A program made the position numbers and the translations under genes. 64,000 nt of DNA, from contig CANJBQ010000001.1 of the NCBI GenBank assembly GCA_947472645.1, forward strand, positions 1 through 64,000. The letters run 5' to 3'. Source of the stretch: Burkholderiaceae bacterium (GTDB lineage: Bacteria; Pseudomonadota; Gammaproteobacteria; Burkholderiales; Burkholderiaceae). Under the pieces are notes generated by a model. That model made no database searches. It worked only from the letters and a program-made list of their open reading frames with translations, and was not told where the DNA came from. Positions 43,494 to 53,041 of this stretch are shown here, one piece after another; the first letter of the stretch is position 1; each line of letters starts with the position of its first letter.

Positions 43494-44909
43494 ATGGAAA
43501 GATTAGTAAAAAAATATGGAAGTTTAATAAGCTCTAGGGTATTTACTCTGAACGATCAATATGAATTTTCACAATTTTCAGCAGATATAAATCCTATTCA
43601 TATTGATCCTATTTATGCTCGAAGGACAATCGTTGGTGAGTGCATAGTGCATGGAGTGCATGGATTGATGTGGGCATTAAATAATTTGTTAAAAACACAT
43701 GATTTATATATAAGTAGTTTTGAGGCAAAATTTTTGAAGTCAATTCCACTTAATGAGCCAATATGCTTGTTTTGGAATAATGAAAAAAATAAGTTGTCTA
43801 TTGCAAATGACGGCACATTATTTACAACTATTGTTGTAAGGTTTGGCGCAATTAAAACAAAAGCAAATATTTTTGATATTAAAGTGGAGAAAGCATTAGC
43901 TTTTCCGAAATGCATGGCACTGAAACAATGTGCTGAATTAGGTAAGCAGGAATTAGTTTACAGAGGAAATATTGATAAAGGAAAGATTTTATTTCCAGAG
44001 CTTTTTCAAACTTATGGAGATGCTTTAATTGCAGAAATATCTTCTGCATCAGAAATAATAGGCATGCAGATTCCTGGCTTGAATTCATTATTTTTATCTA
44101 TCAAAGGTGAATTCTCTGTAAGTCATGAAATATCTTCATTTGAGATAGAAAAATGTGATTTGAGATTTGGCGTATTGGAGATAAGTCTGAGAGGTAAATA
44201 TTTAAAGGCCTGCATTAATGCTCTTTATCGACCCCAGCCCCAACGAGTGCCACATATTAGCTACCTTAAAAAATTTGTGAGCCCCAATACCTTTAAAAGT
44301 GTGAATGCCCTGATTATTGGGGGATCACGCGGACTTGGTGAGCTCACTGCAAAGTTAATTGCTTTAGGTGGAGGAAGGCTTACCATTACATATAATCAGG
44401 GAGAGATGGACGCAAAAAACATACGATCTGAAATCGAGCGTAATGGATCATCTTGTAACATTGAGCAGCTAACTATTGCTAAATCTTTCCATTTGCCATT
44501 AGATGATTTTAATCAAATTTATTATTTCCCAACTCCTAGAATAAAGCCTGAAGATACGGCAATTGAGGGCGAAAATCTATTTTCTCTGTATCAAATGTAT
44601 TACGTAGATGGATTCTATTCTTTAATTTTGCAAGCATTAGAAAGAAGAAATTTCATTAAAATTTTTTATCCATCAACTAATTTTATAGATAAGCCCCCAT
44701 TCAATTTTGCCCTTTATGCAAAAGCTAAATTGAATGGAGAAAACTTATGTAAAGAATTTAATAAAACTGGAAAATTAGAGATAATTTATCCTAGGCTTCC
44801 CAGAATGGCTACAGATCAAACACTGAGCTTAATGCCTGAGCTTTTTGAGGATTCGATTCAAGTAATTCTTCCCCTTATCAAGGATATGTGCAATGACTTC
44901 CATATATGA
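43494..44909 (+). CDS. MaoC-like dehydratase fused to short-chain dehydrogenase
   Basis: The 471-residue protein has an N-terminal hot-dog domain with YEFSQFSADINPIHIDPIYA and VGECIVHGVHG (residues about 23-60; the D...H pair of MaoC hydratases). The middle, about 130-250, is not recognised. The C-terminal SDR starts NALIIGGSRGLGELTAKLIA and has the YAKAKLNGE catalytic YxxxK near residue 420. The pair would act on ACP-bound hydroxyacyl or enoyl and ketoacyl groups. The gene is AT-rich and overlaps the FkbH-like gene by 17 bp. Confidence 0.8.
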   Translation: MERLVKKYGSLISSRVFTLNDQYEFSQFSADINPIHIDPIYARRTIVGECIVHGVHGLMWALNNLLKTHDLYISSFEAKFLKSIPLNEPICLFWNNEKNKLSIANDGTLFTTIVVRFGAIKTKANIFDIKVEKALAFPKCMALKQCAELGKQELVYRGNIDKGKILFPELFQTYGDALIAEISSASEIIGMQIPGLNSLFLSIKGEFSVSHEISSFEIEKCDLRFGVLEISLRGKYLKACINALYRPQPQRVPHISYLKKFVSPNTFKSVNALIIGGSRGLGELTAKLIALGGGRLTITYNQGEMDAKNIRSEIERNGSSCNIEQLTIAKSFHLPLDDFNQIYYFPTPRIKPEDTAIEGENLFSLYQMYYVDGFYSLILQALERRNFIKIFYPSTNFIDKPPFNFALYAKAKLNGENLCKEFNKTGKLEIIYPRLPRMATDQTLSLMPELFEDSIQVILPLIKDMCNDFHI

Positions 44910-46770
44910 AAATTTGACTTGGCTTCCCCAAGCGCCTGATAATTTTTCACATAGACTGATTGAGGCTTCTACTGGAAATGAATTGAGTGATTTAGCCAAA
45001 TTTTCTTTAGATGAAAATCAATTAAGGCATTTATCCAAAAAAATCCAATCTTTACGAAATCAGCAAGTTGATCTTAGACCATTGACCCGAGTTAAAATTG
45101 GATTGCTTAGCAATTCAACAACTAAGCTAATAGTTCCCACTTTAATAGGAACCGCATTGCGTTTTGGTATTGACTTACAAGTCGTAGAGGCGGAATTTAA
45201 TCAAATTTCGCAGGTCGCCTTCTCCACAGACTCGCTATTTATTGACCAGGATATAGCTGTAATACTAGTTGCAATTGATTATCGTGGAATACCTATATTG
45301 CTCAGCCCTGGAGATAGGGAATTATCTGAAAAAAATATTCAAGATTGTTTTCATTATCTTCTATCAATTGTAGAGTCATTACACACCAAAACTGGGGCTC
45401 AGATAATCCTTCAGAATATTGCCACCCCAACTGAGGGCCTATCTGGAAGTTATGAAAGGCGATTGCCTGGCACCATTTCTTGGCTGATTTCTCGTTTGAA
45501 CATAGAACTTGATGCTTTATCGGTGGATAATGTTTTTATATTAGATATTGCGGGGCTTGCCGCTAATTTAGGGCAGGAGAATTGGCATAATCCAACCCTA
45601 TGGAATTTAGCAAAACTTCCATTCTCTCAAAAATATTCGCCTATATACTCTGACTATATTTGTCGAATTTTGGCAGCTAGATTTGGTAAGAGCCGTCGCT
45701 GCCTTATCTTAGATTTAGATAATACGCTTTGGGGAGGAGTTATTGGAGATGATGGGCTTGGGGGCATATTAATTGGGAATGGAGACCCTACCGCCGAAGC
45801 ACATTTGCAACTTCAAAGATCTATATTGGAATTGCGTCAGCGAGGAGTTGTACTTGCAGTTTCTTCTAAAAACGAAGATTTAACTGCGCGCCAACCATTT
45901 AAAGATCATCCGGATATGCTCCTTAGGGAAGAACATATAGCTGTATTTCAAGCCAACTGGTCCGATAAAGCATCTAATATTAAATTTATCGCAGATACTC
46001 TTTCTCTAGGCCTAGAGAGCATGGTCTTTTTGGATGACAATCCTGCAGAGCGCATGCAAGTTCGGCGAGAGTTACCTGAAGTTGCTGTTCCTGAGTTACC
46101 AAATGATCCAGCGCTATATGCAAGAACACTTATTGCTGCAGGCTATTTTGAATTAATTACCTTTTCGGAAGAGGATAAGATGCGTGCAGTTTTTTATCAG
46201 GATAATGCAAAGAGAGCGCAGAAGCTTATACAGTCCTCCGACATGGAGGAGTATTTAAAATCTTTAGAAATGGAGATAACTTTTGTACCATTCGATTCAA
46301 CGGGTCAATCTCGTATCGCTCAATTAATTAGTAAATCAAATCAATTTAACTTAACTACCAAAAGATATAGTGAATTAGATATAAAATATATAGAAGAAGA
46401 CCCAAGCTTTTATCACCGGCAAGTACGATTAAAAGATACTTTTGGCGATAATGGAATGATTAGTATCATTATTGGTAAAAAAAATGAAGGTGTTTGGGAG
46501 ATTGATTCCTGGTTAATGAGTTGTCGTGTATTGGGGCGAAGGGTTGAATTGGCGGTATTGCAGGATATTGTAAAAAATGCTTTAGCAAGTGGAGCAACTA
46601 AACTAATTGGTTTTTATAGACCAACTTCTCGTAATATTATTGTCAAAGATCACTATAAAAAACTAGGATTTGATAAAGTTTCTAGTGATACTGAAAACGA
46701 AACTTGGGAGTTGGATATTACCAAATATTGCTTTCAAGAAATACCTATGGTGTTTAACTACAGGGATTAA
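44893..46770 (+). CDS. FkbH-like HAD-superfamily protein, acyl/glyceryl-ACP loading
   Basis: The 625-residue protein has an N-terminal region (1-270) of the BF1531/SGNH-like type found in FkbH proteins. The HAD-IIIC domain has CLILDLDNTLWGGVIGDDGL (first Asp pair), AVSSKNEDLT, and SMVFLDDNPAERMQVRREL. A GNAT-like C-terminal domain has FNLTTKRYSELDI, VRLKDTFGDNGMISIII and SWLMSCRVLGRRVELAVL. FkbH enzymes dephosphorylate 1,3-bisphosphoglycerate and load the glyceryl unit on an ACP. An ACP gene is two genes upstream. Confidence 0.86.
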   Translation: MTSIYENLTWLPQAPDNFSHRLIEASTGNELSDLAKFSLDENQLRHLSKKIQSLRNQQVDLRPLTRVKIGLLSNSTTKLIVPTLIGTALRFGIDLQVVEAEFNQISQVAFSTDSLFIDQDIAVILVAIDYRGIPILLSPGDRELSEKNIQDCFHYLLSIVESLHTKTGAQIILQNIATPTEGLSGSYERRLPGTISWLISRLNIELDALSVDNVFILDIAGLAANLGQENWHNPTLWNLAKLPFSQKYSPIYSDYICRILAARFGKSRRCLILDLDNTLWGGVIGDDGLGGILIGNGDPTAEAHLQLQRSILELRQRGVVLAVSSKNEDLTARQPFKDHPDMLLREEHIAVFQANWSDKASNIKFIADTLSLGLESMVFLDDNPAERMQVRRELPEVAVPELPNDPALYARTLIAAGYFELITFSEEDKMRAVFYQDNAKRAQKLIQSSDMEEYLKSLEMEITFVPFDSTGQSRIAQLISKSNQFNLTTKRYSELDIKYIEEDPSFYHRQVRLKDTFGDNGMISIIIGKKNEGVWEIDSWLMSCRVLGRRVELAVLQDIVKNALASGATKLIGFYRPTSRNIIVKDHYKKLGFDKVSSDTENETWELDITKYCFQEIPMVFNYRD

Positions 46771-46867
46771 TTAAGACTTTATTCCATTAATTAAGGTTTT
46801 AGCATAAATTAAAGTCAGATTCCATTATTTAAGGCTAAAATTGGACTGAATAAATTTGAATGCTTAA

Positions 46868-47449
46868 ATGGAGAGCTATTTGACTGACAAAATCGATCCG
46901 CGTGATATATTTCTTAAGGGTAAGCATATTATCCTAAAAGTACTTACACGCGAGGATGTAGTTGACACTAATTGGTATGGCTGGTTCAATGATGAAGAGC
47001 TATGTCAGACTCTTCAAAAGCATTATTTCCCAAATACAATGGAATCACAACTGGCCTTTTGGGAGACAAACATCCTTAATGCTAGCGATAAGATACAGCT
47101 TGGTATCTGTCGAATTGAAGGCGGCCCGATTGTTGGAATTGTCAGCTTAAATAGAATAGATTTCATCAATCGAAAGGCTGAATTTTCAGCAGTTATCGGG
47201 GATCGTAAGGCACAGAACGTTATTATTTTTACCGAAGCTTGTAGGTTATTGTTTAATCATGGCTTTTATACGCTGAATCTTAATCGTATCTATGGGGCAA
47301 GCATATCTAGGGACCTAGTTCTAATGATGTGTCGAATGTTTAATTGTCGTGAGGAGGGAGTTTTACGTCAGGAAATCTATAAGAACGGAAACTATTATGA
47401 TGCCTATTATTATGGTTTGTTGCGTGAGGACTTTCCTAAGCCTCAATAG
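46868..47449 (+). CDS. GNAT family N-acetyltransferase
   Basis: The 193-residue protein has LKGKHIILKVLTREDV, GWFNDEELCQTLQKHYFPNT (PseH/SpeG-like), ICRIEGGPIVGIVSLNRIDF, RKAEFSAVIGDRKAQNVIIF and LNRIYGASISRDLVLMMCRM. It probably acylates an amino sugar; acetyl-CoA or an acyl-ACP made by the genes just upstream are possible donors. A 97-bp gap precedes it. Confidence 0.82.
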   Translation: MESYLTDKIDPRDIFLKGKHIILKVLTREDVVDTNWYGWFNDEELCQTLQKHYFPNTMESQLAFWETNILNASDKIQLGICRIEGGPIVGIVSLNRIDFINRKAEFSAVIGDRKAQNVIIFTEACRLLFNHGFYTLNLNRIYGASISRDLVLMMCRMFNCREEGVLRQEIYKNGNYYDAYYYGLLREDFPKPQ

Positions 47450-47590
47450 TGAAAGAATGCATTTTTTGTAATGACGAAGGATAAAATTTTTACTTGAATC
47501 TTTTGGCCCGATCTTATAAACCATAACTATTATTTAATTAAATCCTCTAGTTTTTGGCTGGGTTCATTTACAGTTAATAGAGATATCTGA

Positions 47591-47628
47591 ATAAATAATA
47601 AATAATAAATAATAAATAATAAATAATA
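47591..47628 (+). repeat. Heptanucleotide tandem repeat directly before a start codon
   Basis: Five perfect copies of ATAAATA fill 47591-47625 and a partial copy reaches the ATG at 47629. No Shine-Dalgarno lies between the repeat and the ATG. A 7-bp unit in the 5' leader is a candidate slippage site that could alter spacing or translation efficiency, as in phase-variable surface-glycan genes. Confidence 0.85.
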
Positions 47629-48540
47629 ATGATATGTGTATGCTCTCATGATGCAGGTGGTGCAGAAATACTTGCTAGTTATGTTGCTAAATACGAATTG
47701 AATTGCAATTTTGTTTTAGCTGGACCAGCAATTGATATTTTTATAAAAAAGCTGGGAAATATTCACTTGATGGATTTAAATGAGGGTATTCAAAAATCGG
47801 ATGAATTAATTTGCTCAACCAGTTGGCAATCCAATTTAGAGTGGGATGCAATAGGTGTGGCTCGACAATATTCCAAAAAAGTTATTACTTTCTTGGATCA
47901 CTGGGGGCATTATGAAGATAGGTTTATTCGTAATGGCGAGAAGAGGTTGCCAGATGAAATTTGGGTGGGTGATTTGGAGGCGAAATCTTTAGCGATAAAG
48001 TGTTTCCCTAAAATTCCGATTAAATTAGTTGCCAATCCATATTTTGATGAAATAAGACGTGAGATTCTTGCGCGTAAAGTGGAGCTCTCTATTTTTAGCT
48101 CAATACCAAAGCATGGGCTCAGTATTTTGTTTATTTCTGAGCCACTTGCGGATCATGGCCTTAAAGGATTTGGTGATACGTTGTATTGGGGTTATACGGA
48201 GGATCAAGCACTTCATTATTTCCATCAACACCGGTATGTTCTGGGTGCAGTAATTCATCAAGTCGTTGTTAGGCCACATCCTTCAGAAGTTATTGAAAAA
48301 TACAGTTGGGTAAAGGAAGTATTTGGCGAACAATATTTCATTAGCAATGGAAAATCTTTAATAGATGACATTATTGAATGCGATATTGTGGTCGGTTTTC
48401 AGAGTATGGCAATGATGGTCGCTCTTCTTGCCGGACGAAGAGTAATTTCTTGTATTCCACCGGGGGGAATTTCTTGTTGCCTTCCTCATCAAGAGATTGA
48501 ATCTATGCAGGAATTAATAAGAATAGATGTTGATGTTTGA
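47629..48540 (+). CDS. Uncharacterised protein, GT-B-like C-terminal half
   Basis: I do not recognise the family with certainty. The 303-residue protein starts MICVCSHDAGGAEILASYVA and contains KKVITFLDHWGHYEDRFIRN, DEIWVGDLEAKSLAIKCFP, HQVVVRPHPSEVIEKY and DIVVGFQSMAMMVALLAGRR, ending with a CIPPGGISCC segment. The RPHPSE and GFQSMAMMVALLAG features recall GT-B transferases such as capsular polysaccharide enzymes. It is translated from an ATG adjoining the heptamer repeat and overlaps the frameshifted acyltransferase gene by 14 bp. Confidence 0.6.
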   Translation: MICVCSHDAGGAEILASYVAKYELNCNFVLAGPAIDIFIKKLGNIHLMDLNEGIQKSDELICSTSWQSNLEWDAIGVARQYSKKVITFLDHWGHYEDRFIRNGEKRLPDEIWVGDLEAKSLAIKCFPKIPIKLVANPYFDEIRREILARKVELSIFSSIPKHGLSILFISEPLADHGLKGFGDTLYWGYTEDQALHYFHQHRYVLGAVIHQVVVRPHPSEVIEKYSWVKEVFGEQYFISNGKSLIDDIIECDIVVGFQSMAMMVALLAGRRVISCIPPGGISCCLPHQEIESMQELIRIDVDV

Positions 48541-49302
48541 CAACATAGTTTCAAAAATGGCTAAGGAGTGGGGTTCTGCTGGAGTGAAATCTGGGGATAC
48601 TCTTTTGCTGCACAGTAATTTTAGTCGCTCCATCCGCAAGTTAAAGAAAATTGGCGTAGAAAATCCAGTTGAAATAATTTTTAGAAGTTTCTTATTAGCC
48701 CTTGGAAACTCCGGCACTTTGGTAGTACCCCTATTTAATTTTGACTTTACTAAGGGTATTGCTTTTGATATTAGAAATACACCAAGCAAGATGGGGGCAT
48801 TTACTGAGCATGTCCGAAAACAAGCAGGCGCCTATAGAAGCGGGCACCCGATATATTCATTTGCAGCCATCGGTAAAAATGCGGAACGATTTGGTCAGAT
48901 TGTGAATTTTAGCGCCTATGGAGATGACTCTCCATTTGCAATGCTGTGTAATTTGGCGTAGTAGATTTATCTGATCAAGATAGTATGACTTTTTACCACT
49001 ATGTTGAGGAACATTTCAATATACCTTATAGATATCACAAGGTATTTTCAGGTGAATATGTCGATCAAATGGGCATGCAAAGCTATCGACATTTTGGAAT
49101 TTTCGTAAGAGATTTAGAGCGGGGAATTGTGACTAGAGTCGATAGAATGGGCGAAATATTGTGGAAAAAAAATCTATATAGTGGTTTGAGGCCTTCCATT
49201 GGTTGTGGGCTGCGCGTAATTGACGCAAAGCTCCTATTTAATGAGGTCTCTAAGGTAATTAAGGAGGGTCGTGCAGATGGTCTACTTTATGAGGTGTTTT
49301 AA
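48527..49302 (+). pseudogene. AAC(3)-family N-acyltransferase with one frameshift
   Basis: Two adjoining frames make one Antibiotic_NAT (AAC(3)/YokD) protein. The first (48527-48961) has VKSGDTLLLHSNFSRSIRKL, GTLVVPLFNFDF and RSGHPIYSFAAIGKNAERFG and ends after FAMLCNLA. The second, open from about 48950, reads VVDLSDQDSMTFYHYVEEHF, then YHKVFSGEYVDQMG and SIGCGLRVIDAKLLFNEVSK. The break is near 48950, where a few residues may also be missing. No slippery heptamer is seen, so a true mutation or a sequencing error is likelier than programmed shifting. In glycan loci such enzymes acylate amino sugars. Confidence 0.8.
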
Positions 49303-49304
49303 TT

Positions 49305-50618
49305 TTGTTAATTGAAAGAGAAAGTGTTGACTTACATACAGGTAAATTTTGTTACGATTTAGTTTCGGAGCTCTATCCAATTTGTCGCAGTTTAACTGGG
49401 CCTGGGGTTAGGGAGACTCTTCAAGTAATAAAAAAATATATACCAGAACTTTCCATTAAAGAAATTGAGTCTGGAAAAAAAGTTTTTGATTGGACTATTC
49501 CAGATGAGTGGAGTGTCTCAGATGCTTATGTAGAGGATCATAATGGCAAAAAGGTAGTTGATTTTTCAGAGCATAATTTGCATTTGGTGGGATATTCTGA
49601 ACCTGTAGATACCTATTTAACTTTGGAAGAGCTTAATCAGAAACTATATTCCTTACCTTCTCAGCCTGATGCAATTCCATATGTCACGAGCTACTATTCT
49701 CGAGGGTGGGGGTTTTGTCTAACTCAGTACCAAAGGGATCGGCTGTTACCTGGCACATATCATGCGGTCATAAAGTCAGAATTTAAGAAGGGCGTATTAA
49801 ATTATGGTGAACTTCTTATCCCAGGTAAAGAAAAAAAAATCTTATTGTCTACATATATTTGCCATCCTTCGATGGCAAATAATGAGTTATCTGGCCCTGC
49901 GGTAACAGTAGCCTTAACGCAATGGTTATTTTCACTTGCTAACCGTTGCTTTAGCTATCGAATTATTTTTATACCCGAGACTATCGGATCGATAGCATAT
50001 CTTAGTAATAATTTAGAATACTTAAAGGCTAATGTAGTAGCAGGATTTAATGTTACTTGCATAGGGGATGATCGCTGTTACTCCTACTTACCTTCACGTT
50101 CTGGACAGTCTCTTTCCGATCAAGCTGCTCAGCATGTTTTAAGGTATATTGATTCTAACTATAAAAAATACAGCTGGCTTGACAGGGGAAGTGATGAGAG
50201 GCAATATTGCGCCCCAGGGGTGGATTTACCTGTAGCATCGATCATGAGAAGTAAATATGGTGAGTATCCTGAATACCATACTTCTTTGGACGATTTGAGT
50301 TTGGTAAGCGCTGTAGGGTTGGAAGGGGGGGGTACCGCACTTAAGAATGCAATTGAAGTTATTGAGGCTAATTGCTATCCAAAAATAACGGTACTGTGTG
50401 AGCCTCAATTGGGGAAGCGGGGGCTTTATCCTCAAGTAAGTACTAAAGAATCTGGTCTTAGTGTGCAAACCATGATGAATTTTATTTCTTATTGCGATGG
50501 AAAGAATTCATTATTGGATATCGCAGAATTAATTAATGTCCCAATGCTATCTTTAAATAAGATTCTGCAAGATTTAATAAAAGCTGAATTAATAAAAATT
50601 TCCTATGAAAAGATTTAA
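49305..50618 (+). CDS. DUF4910 aminopeptidase-like protein
   Basis: The 437-residue protein has the DUF2172/DUF4910 layout: LVSELYPICRSLTGPGVRET, FDWTIPDEWSVSDAYVED, and the M28-peptidase-like segment ILLSTYICHPSMANNELSGP (metal-binding H and N/E region), GFNVTCIGDDRCYSYLPS, RGSDERQYCAPGVDLPV and YPEYHTSLDDL. The C-terminal 80 residues look like a winged-helix domain. Members occur in many glycan and nonulosonate clusters; the reaction, perhaps an amide or ester hydrolysis on a sugar, is unknown. The start is TTG at 49305. Confidence 0.82.
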   Translation: MLIERESVDLHTGKFCYDLVSELYPICRSLTGPGVRETLQVIKKYIPELSIKEIESGKKVFDWTIPDEWSVSDAYVEDHNGKKVVDFSEHNLHLVGYSEPVDTYLTLEELNQKLYSLPSQPDAIPYVTSYYSRGWGFCLTQYQRDRLLPGTYHAVIKSEFKKGVLNYGELLIPGKEKKILLSTYICHPSMANNELSGPAVTVALTQWLFSLANRCFSYRIIFIPETIGSIAYLSNNLEYLKANVVAGFNVTCIGDDRCYSYLPSRSGQSLSDQAAQHVLRYIDSNYKKYSWLDRGSDERQYCAPGVDLPVASIMRSKYGEYPEYHTSLDDLSLVSAVGLEGGGTALKNAIEVIEANCYPKITVLCEPQLGKRGLYPQVSTKESGLSVQTMMNFISYCDGKNSLLDIAELINVPMLSLNKILQDLIKAELIKISYEKI

Positions 50619-52245
50619 ATCTTTACGGGCTTTTTTTATAAATGAGGTAATTTATATTATCGTAATTTTTGCCGATATTTATGTCCATTTAAAGCGAGGG
50701 TTTAATCAAAAAAAGATTAATAAAGATCAAGAGATTGCTGCCAACGATCAATTAACCAAAGAGTATTGTCAATTTAATAAGAAAAATCTTGAATCAGTTG
50801 ATATTGATGGTGACAAAGTTATTCTGATGGACTGTTTCCCGGTGCCAATGTGGATGGCGGCTAATGCTGTATTGGTTAATTGCTTGTCTAAGAAGTTCAA
50901 TGCCAAAGTTCACAGTTTCGGAGAGCGATCTCGGGAGCCTCTTGTAGATGTTGTTTATAAATCATTCCATTGTAATGAACATGTGATTTTAAAGATCTCT
51001 AATAGATCGAGAAAGCATCTAAAAATTTTATTTTTAGATGCTTTGAAAAGCATAAAATCAAAAAATGATTTATTTCATTGGAAGGTTGATGGTATACAAA
51101 TCGGTGATGAGGTTTATGAATCTTACTTGCGTGCATTTAATAAACCAACGGTATTAATGACGGACCTTAAGTGTTGGTATAGCATATATTTTGCATTGAA
51201 ATACTTTATCTTTTTTAGTGAGTATTTCAAACACAATTCTGTAGTGGCTGCAGTGCTTTCTCATGATACGTATGTACCAACTGGAATTTTAGCTAAAATT
51301 TGTTGGAGGTTTAATGTTCCAGTCTATTTATCAAACAGTATTGAATTAAAAAGAACAGACTATCCCGATCAAAAGTATATGGAATTTAGTCGTTACAGGC
51401 ATTACTTTTCTATCCTTAGCGATGACGACAAACGCAAGGCTTTACAGTGGGGAAAGAATCAGCTGCAAAAACGGTTGGGGGGTGAGGTTGGGGTGAACAT
51501 GGCATACTCCTCGAAAAGCGCATATACACCTACGAGAATTGAAAAACAAACACTTGAAACTGGCAAGCTAAAAATTGTTATTGCCACACATTGTTTCTAT
51601 GATAACCCCCGAGCATATGGTGGTATGATATTCAATGATTTTTATGAATGGATATCTTACTTAGGTGATATATCGAAAATTACAGATTATGATTGGTACA
51701 TTAAGACACATCGAGACTTTCTTCCGGGGACTGCTGATGTAATAAAAGAGTTGGTTAAGAAATATCCAAAATTTAAAGTCATCAATCCCGAAACCACGTG
51801 GCATCAATTGCGAGATGAAGGGGTTGGAGTCGCCTTAACTTGCTATGGTTCAATTGGACATGAATTACCCTTATTGGGTTATAAGGTAATTAATGTGGGG
51901 TATAACCCACATATTGCCTATAAGTTTAATTGGAACATTAATAGTCTCCAGGATTACAAGGCGACGCTATTAGGACTAAGGGAGCTTGGTGAAATTAGGG
52001 AGTTAGATTCTATTTATGAGTTTTATTTTGTGCATTATATGTTGAGCAAAAAAGGGGGTTTTTTATTTTCATCCTACGATGAAATGAATGCATACTTAAA
52101 AAATCCCGGAACATTCTCCAATAAAGTATTTGAGCATATGATATCTAATAGTAAAGAGAAGTATACCAAGGCCACTGACTCAATAAATCATTTTATTGAG
52201 TCGAATAGATTTTCTGAGGCTGAATTATTTATTTACGGAAATTAA
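50605..52245 (+). CDS. Uncharacterised protein, capsule-type GT-B-like
   Basis: The 546-residue protein begins with a basic segment and a hydrophobic stretch (FFINEVIYIIVIFADIYVHL), which may anchor it. Later parts are LVDVVYKSFHCNEHVILK, VVAAVLSHDTYVPTGILAKI, IVIATHCFYDNPRAYGGMIF, DYDWYIKTHRDFLPGT, ETTWHQLRDEGVGVALTCYG and SIGHELPLLGYKVINVG. The last segments resemble the donor-binding half of capsule/Kdo-type GT-B enzymes, but I cannot name a family. It is AT-rich and overlaps the DUF4910 gene by 14 bp. Confidence 0.6.
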   Translation: MKRFKSLRAFFINEVIYIIVIFADIYVHLKRGFNQKKINKDQEIAANDQLTKEYCQFNKKNLESVDIDGDKVILMDCFPVPMWMAANAVLVNCLSKKFNAKVHSFGERSREPLVDVVYKSFHCNEHVILKISNRSRKHLKILFLDALKSIKSKNDLFHWKVDGIQIGDEVYESYLRAFNKPTVLMTDLKCWYSIYFALKYFIFFSEYFKHNSVVAAVLSHDTYVPTGILAKICWRFNVPVYLSNSIELKRTDYPDQKYMEFSRYRHYFSILSDDDKRKALQWGKNQLQKRLGGEVGVNMAYSSKSAYTPTRIEKQTLETGKLKIVIATHCFYDNPRAYGGMIFNDFYEWISYLGDISKITDYDWYIKTHRDFLPGTADVIKELVKKYPKFKVINPETTWHQLRDEGVGVALTCYGSIGHELPLLGYKVINVGYNPHIAYKFNWNINSLQDYKATLLGLRELGEIRELDSIYEFYFVHYMLSKKGGFLFSSYDEMNAYLKNPGTFSNKVFEHMISNSKEKYTKATDSINHFIESNRFSEAELFIYGN

Positions 52246-52293
52246 GTATTGAGTACTGTAATTTAATTGTTAACTAAATAAGTATTGAATTCT

Positions 52294-52980
52294 ATGAATA
52301 TTAAAAAAATAATCCAACTATCTTTACCACCTATATTTTTATCTTTATATCGGCAGGTTATTAAAAAGAAAGCAATTTATAGGGTTACCCCTAAATCTCA
52401 CCAAGATTTGGAGATGTACTGGAGTGAAGATTTCGCTAAAGTCCTAGATACATGGGGGGAGGGCAATGTTTGGGATGAAATTCAGTTGCTTATGACAGCA
52501 CGAAAAGGGCAAGTTTTAGATATTGCATGTGGAACTGGCAAGACAATAGAGTTGCTCTCTAAATTTTTAGATTTAAATATTTATGGTTGCGATATCTCTG
52601 AAGTGCTAATAAATAAGGCTATAGATAGAGGAATAAGGAGTAATACCTTAAAAGTTTGCGATGCTACCGACCTTCCTTATGGTGATAACGAGTTTGATTG
52701 GGCATATTCAATTGGATCACTTGAGCACTTTACCGAAGATGGAATAGAAAAATTTCTTGAAGAGTGCTCTCGAGTTGTTGGCCATGCATCTTTTCATCAG
52801 CATCCTGTTTCGCGTTCTGATAAAAATGATGGCTGGATAACTTCAACTCAAAGTTATCACAATAATTCAGTGGAATGGTGGTTAGGTAAATATCACAAGT
52901 CTTTTAAAAATGTAACTGTGTTGGATTCAGCATGGCAAGATGAAATATCCTTGGGTAAATGGTTCATATGCTCAAACTAA
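52294..52980 (+). CDS. Class I SAM-dependent methyltransferase
   Basis: The 228-residue protein has the SAM motif QVLDIACGTGKTIELLSKFL (about residues 68-87), the acidic loop IYGCDISEVLINKAIDRGI, CDATDLPYGDNEFDWAYSIG and SLEHFTEDGIEKFLEECSRV. The ATG at 52294 is preferred over a TTG three codons upstream. The target is probably a sugar or a lipid carrier-linked glycan; nothing more specific can be said. Confidence 0.83.
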   Translation: MNIKKIIQLSLPPIFLSLYRQVIKKKAIYRVTPKSHQDLEMYWSEDFAKVLDTWGEGNVWDEIQLLMTARKGQVLDIACGTGKTIELLSKFLDLNIYGCDISEVLINKAIDRGIRSNTLKVCDATDLPYGDNEFDWAYSIGSLEHFTEDGIEKFLEECSRVVGHASFHQHPVSRSDKNDGWITSTQSYHNNSVEWWLGKYHKSFKNVTVLDSAWQDEISLGKWFICSN

Positions 52981-53041
52981 AAATAATTTTTTGATGCCTT
53001 GAGGAGTATATGAACTTATCTTTGTTAGCAGTTTTTTTCCA

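Noticed and set aside
48940-48990. Programmed frameshift in the AAC(3)-like gene
   Set aside because: No slippery heptamer or following stem-loop was seen, and a few residues seem to be missing at the junction, so a mutation or error is likelier.
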